Assembly (NCBI GenBank): GCA_028290595.1
Contig: JAQGJO010000169.1
Location: 1-6,049, forward strand
DNA from: Hyphomicrobiales bacterium
GTDB taxonomy: Bacteria > Pseudomonadota > Alphaproteobacteria > Rhizobiales > Beijerinckiaceae
Reading direction: 5' to 3'
DNA: 6,049 nucleotides
Shown here: one piece after another, positions 6,021 through 6,049 of the stretch
Position numbering within the stretch: the first letter of the stretch is position 1
How the letters are laid out: every line of letters begins with the position of its first letter
Notes under the pieces: model-generated
What the model was told of the DNA's origin: nothing
Database searches by the model: none
What the model saw: the letters and a program-made list of their open reading frames with translations, nothing else
Made by a program: the position numbers and the translations under genes

Positions 6021-6049
6021 AAATCCAATAAAATCCGGCACCGGAGAGA

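Larger units (their letters stand above)
5943..6049. other. 3' flank of the PG-binding gene, no complete gene
   Basis: This 107-base stretch holds no open frame that looks coding and no tRNA. No hairpin followed by a T-run was found, so an intrinsic terminator for the preceding gene is not evident. It contains a perfect palindrome and a weak promoter-like pair, and ends in GGAGAGA (6043-6049), a Shine-Dalgarno-like string that may serve a plus-strand gene starting just past the edge. Confidence 0.4.

Noticed and set aside
1..6049. CRISPR arrays, insertion sequences, tRNA or rRNA genes
   Set aside because: No regularly spaced repeats, no transposase-like frame or terminal repeats, and no tRNA or rRNA consensus stretches were seen on either strand.

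Overview
This 6.05 kb window is high-GC DNA from a Gram-negative bacterium. It is most likely an alphaproteobacterium of the Hyphomicrobiales (Rhizobiales) type. That placement rests on remembered sequence style of the two proteins, not on a search. The window holds two genes, both for exported envelope proteins, transcribed away from each other from a shared intergenic region of about 335 bp.

Region 1-4143 (minus strand) is the first 1381 codons of a bacterial alpha-2-macroglobulin (A2M) family protein. The reading frame is open to the left edge, so the gene is cut there and about 350-400 C-terminal residues are missing. It has a Sec signal peptide, a helical N-terminal region, a chain of macroglobulin domains with family hallmark motifs, and a CSEQ thioester motif in a Y-P-Y-G-C-S-E-Q context. 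The long plus-strand open frames across this region lie in exact codon register with the A2M gene and are antisense shadows, not genes.

Region 4144-4478 is the divergent regulatory region. The half next to the A2M gene is GC-rich and carries two tiny hairpins side by side and a short direct repeat. The half nearer the second gene (about 4305-4400) is AT-rich, with a cluster of short dyads over a weak sigma-70-like promoter candidate.

Region 4479-5942 (plus strand) encodes a 487-residue exported protein. It has a signal peptide, a peptidoglycan-binding-like (PGBD) domain, an unnamed middle domain, a Pro/Ala linker and a C-terminal domain that looks like a trypsin-like serine protease fold. 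The motif positions where His, Asp and Ser should sit are all substituted, so it is probably a pseudoprotease.

Region 5943-6049 has no complete gene. It has a perfect 17-bp hairpin without a T-tract and ends in a purine-rich Shine-Dalgarno-like string, perhaps the leader of a gene starting just outside the window.

Together the genes look like a periplasmic protease-defence locus: a thioester protease trap opposite a wall-binding protein with an apparently inactive protease-like domain. A functional link between them is an inference from position only.
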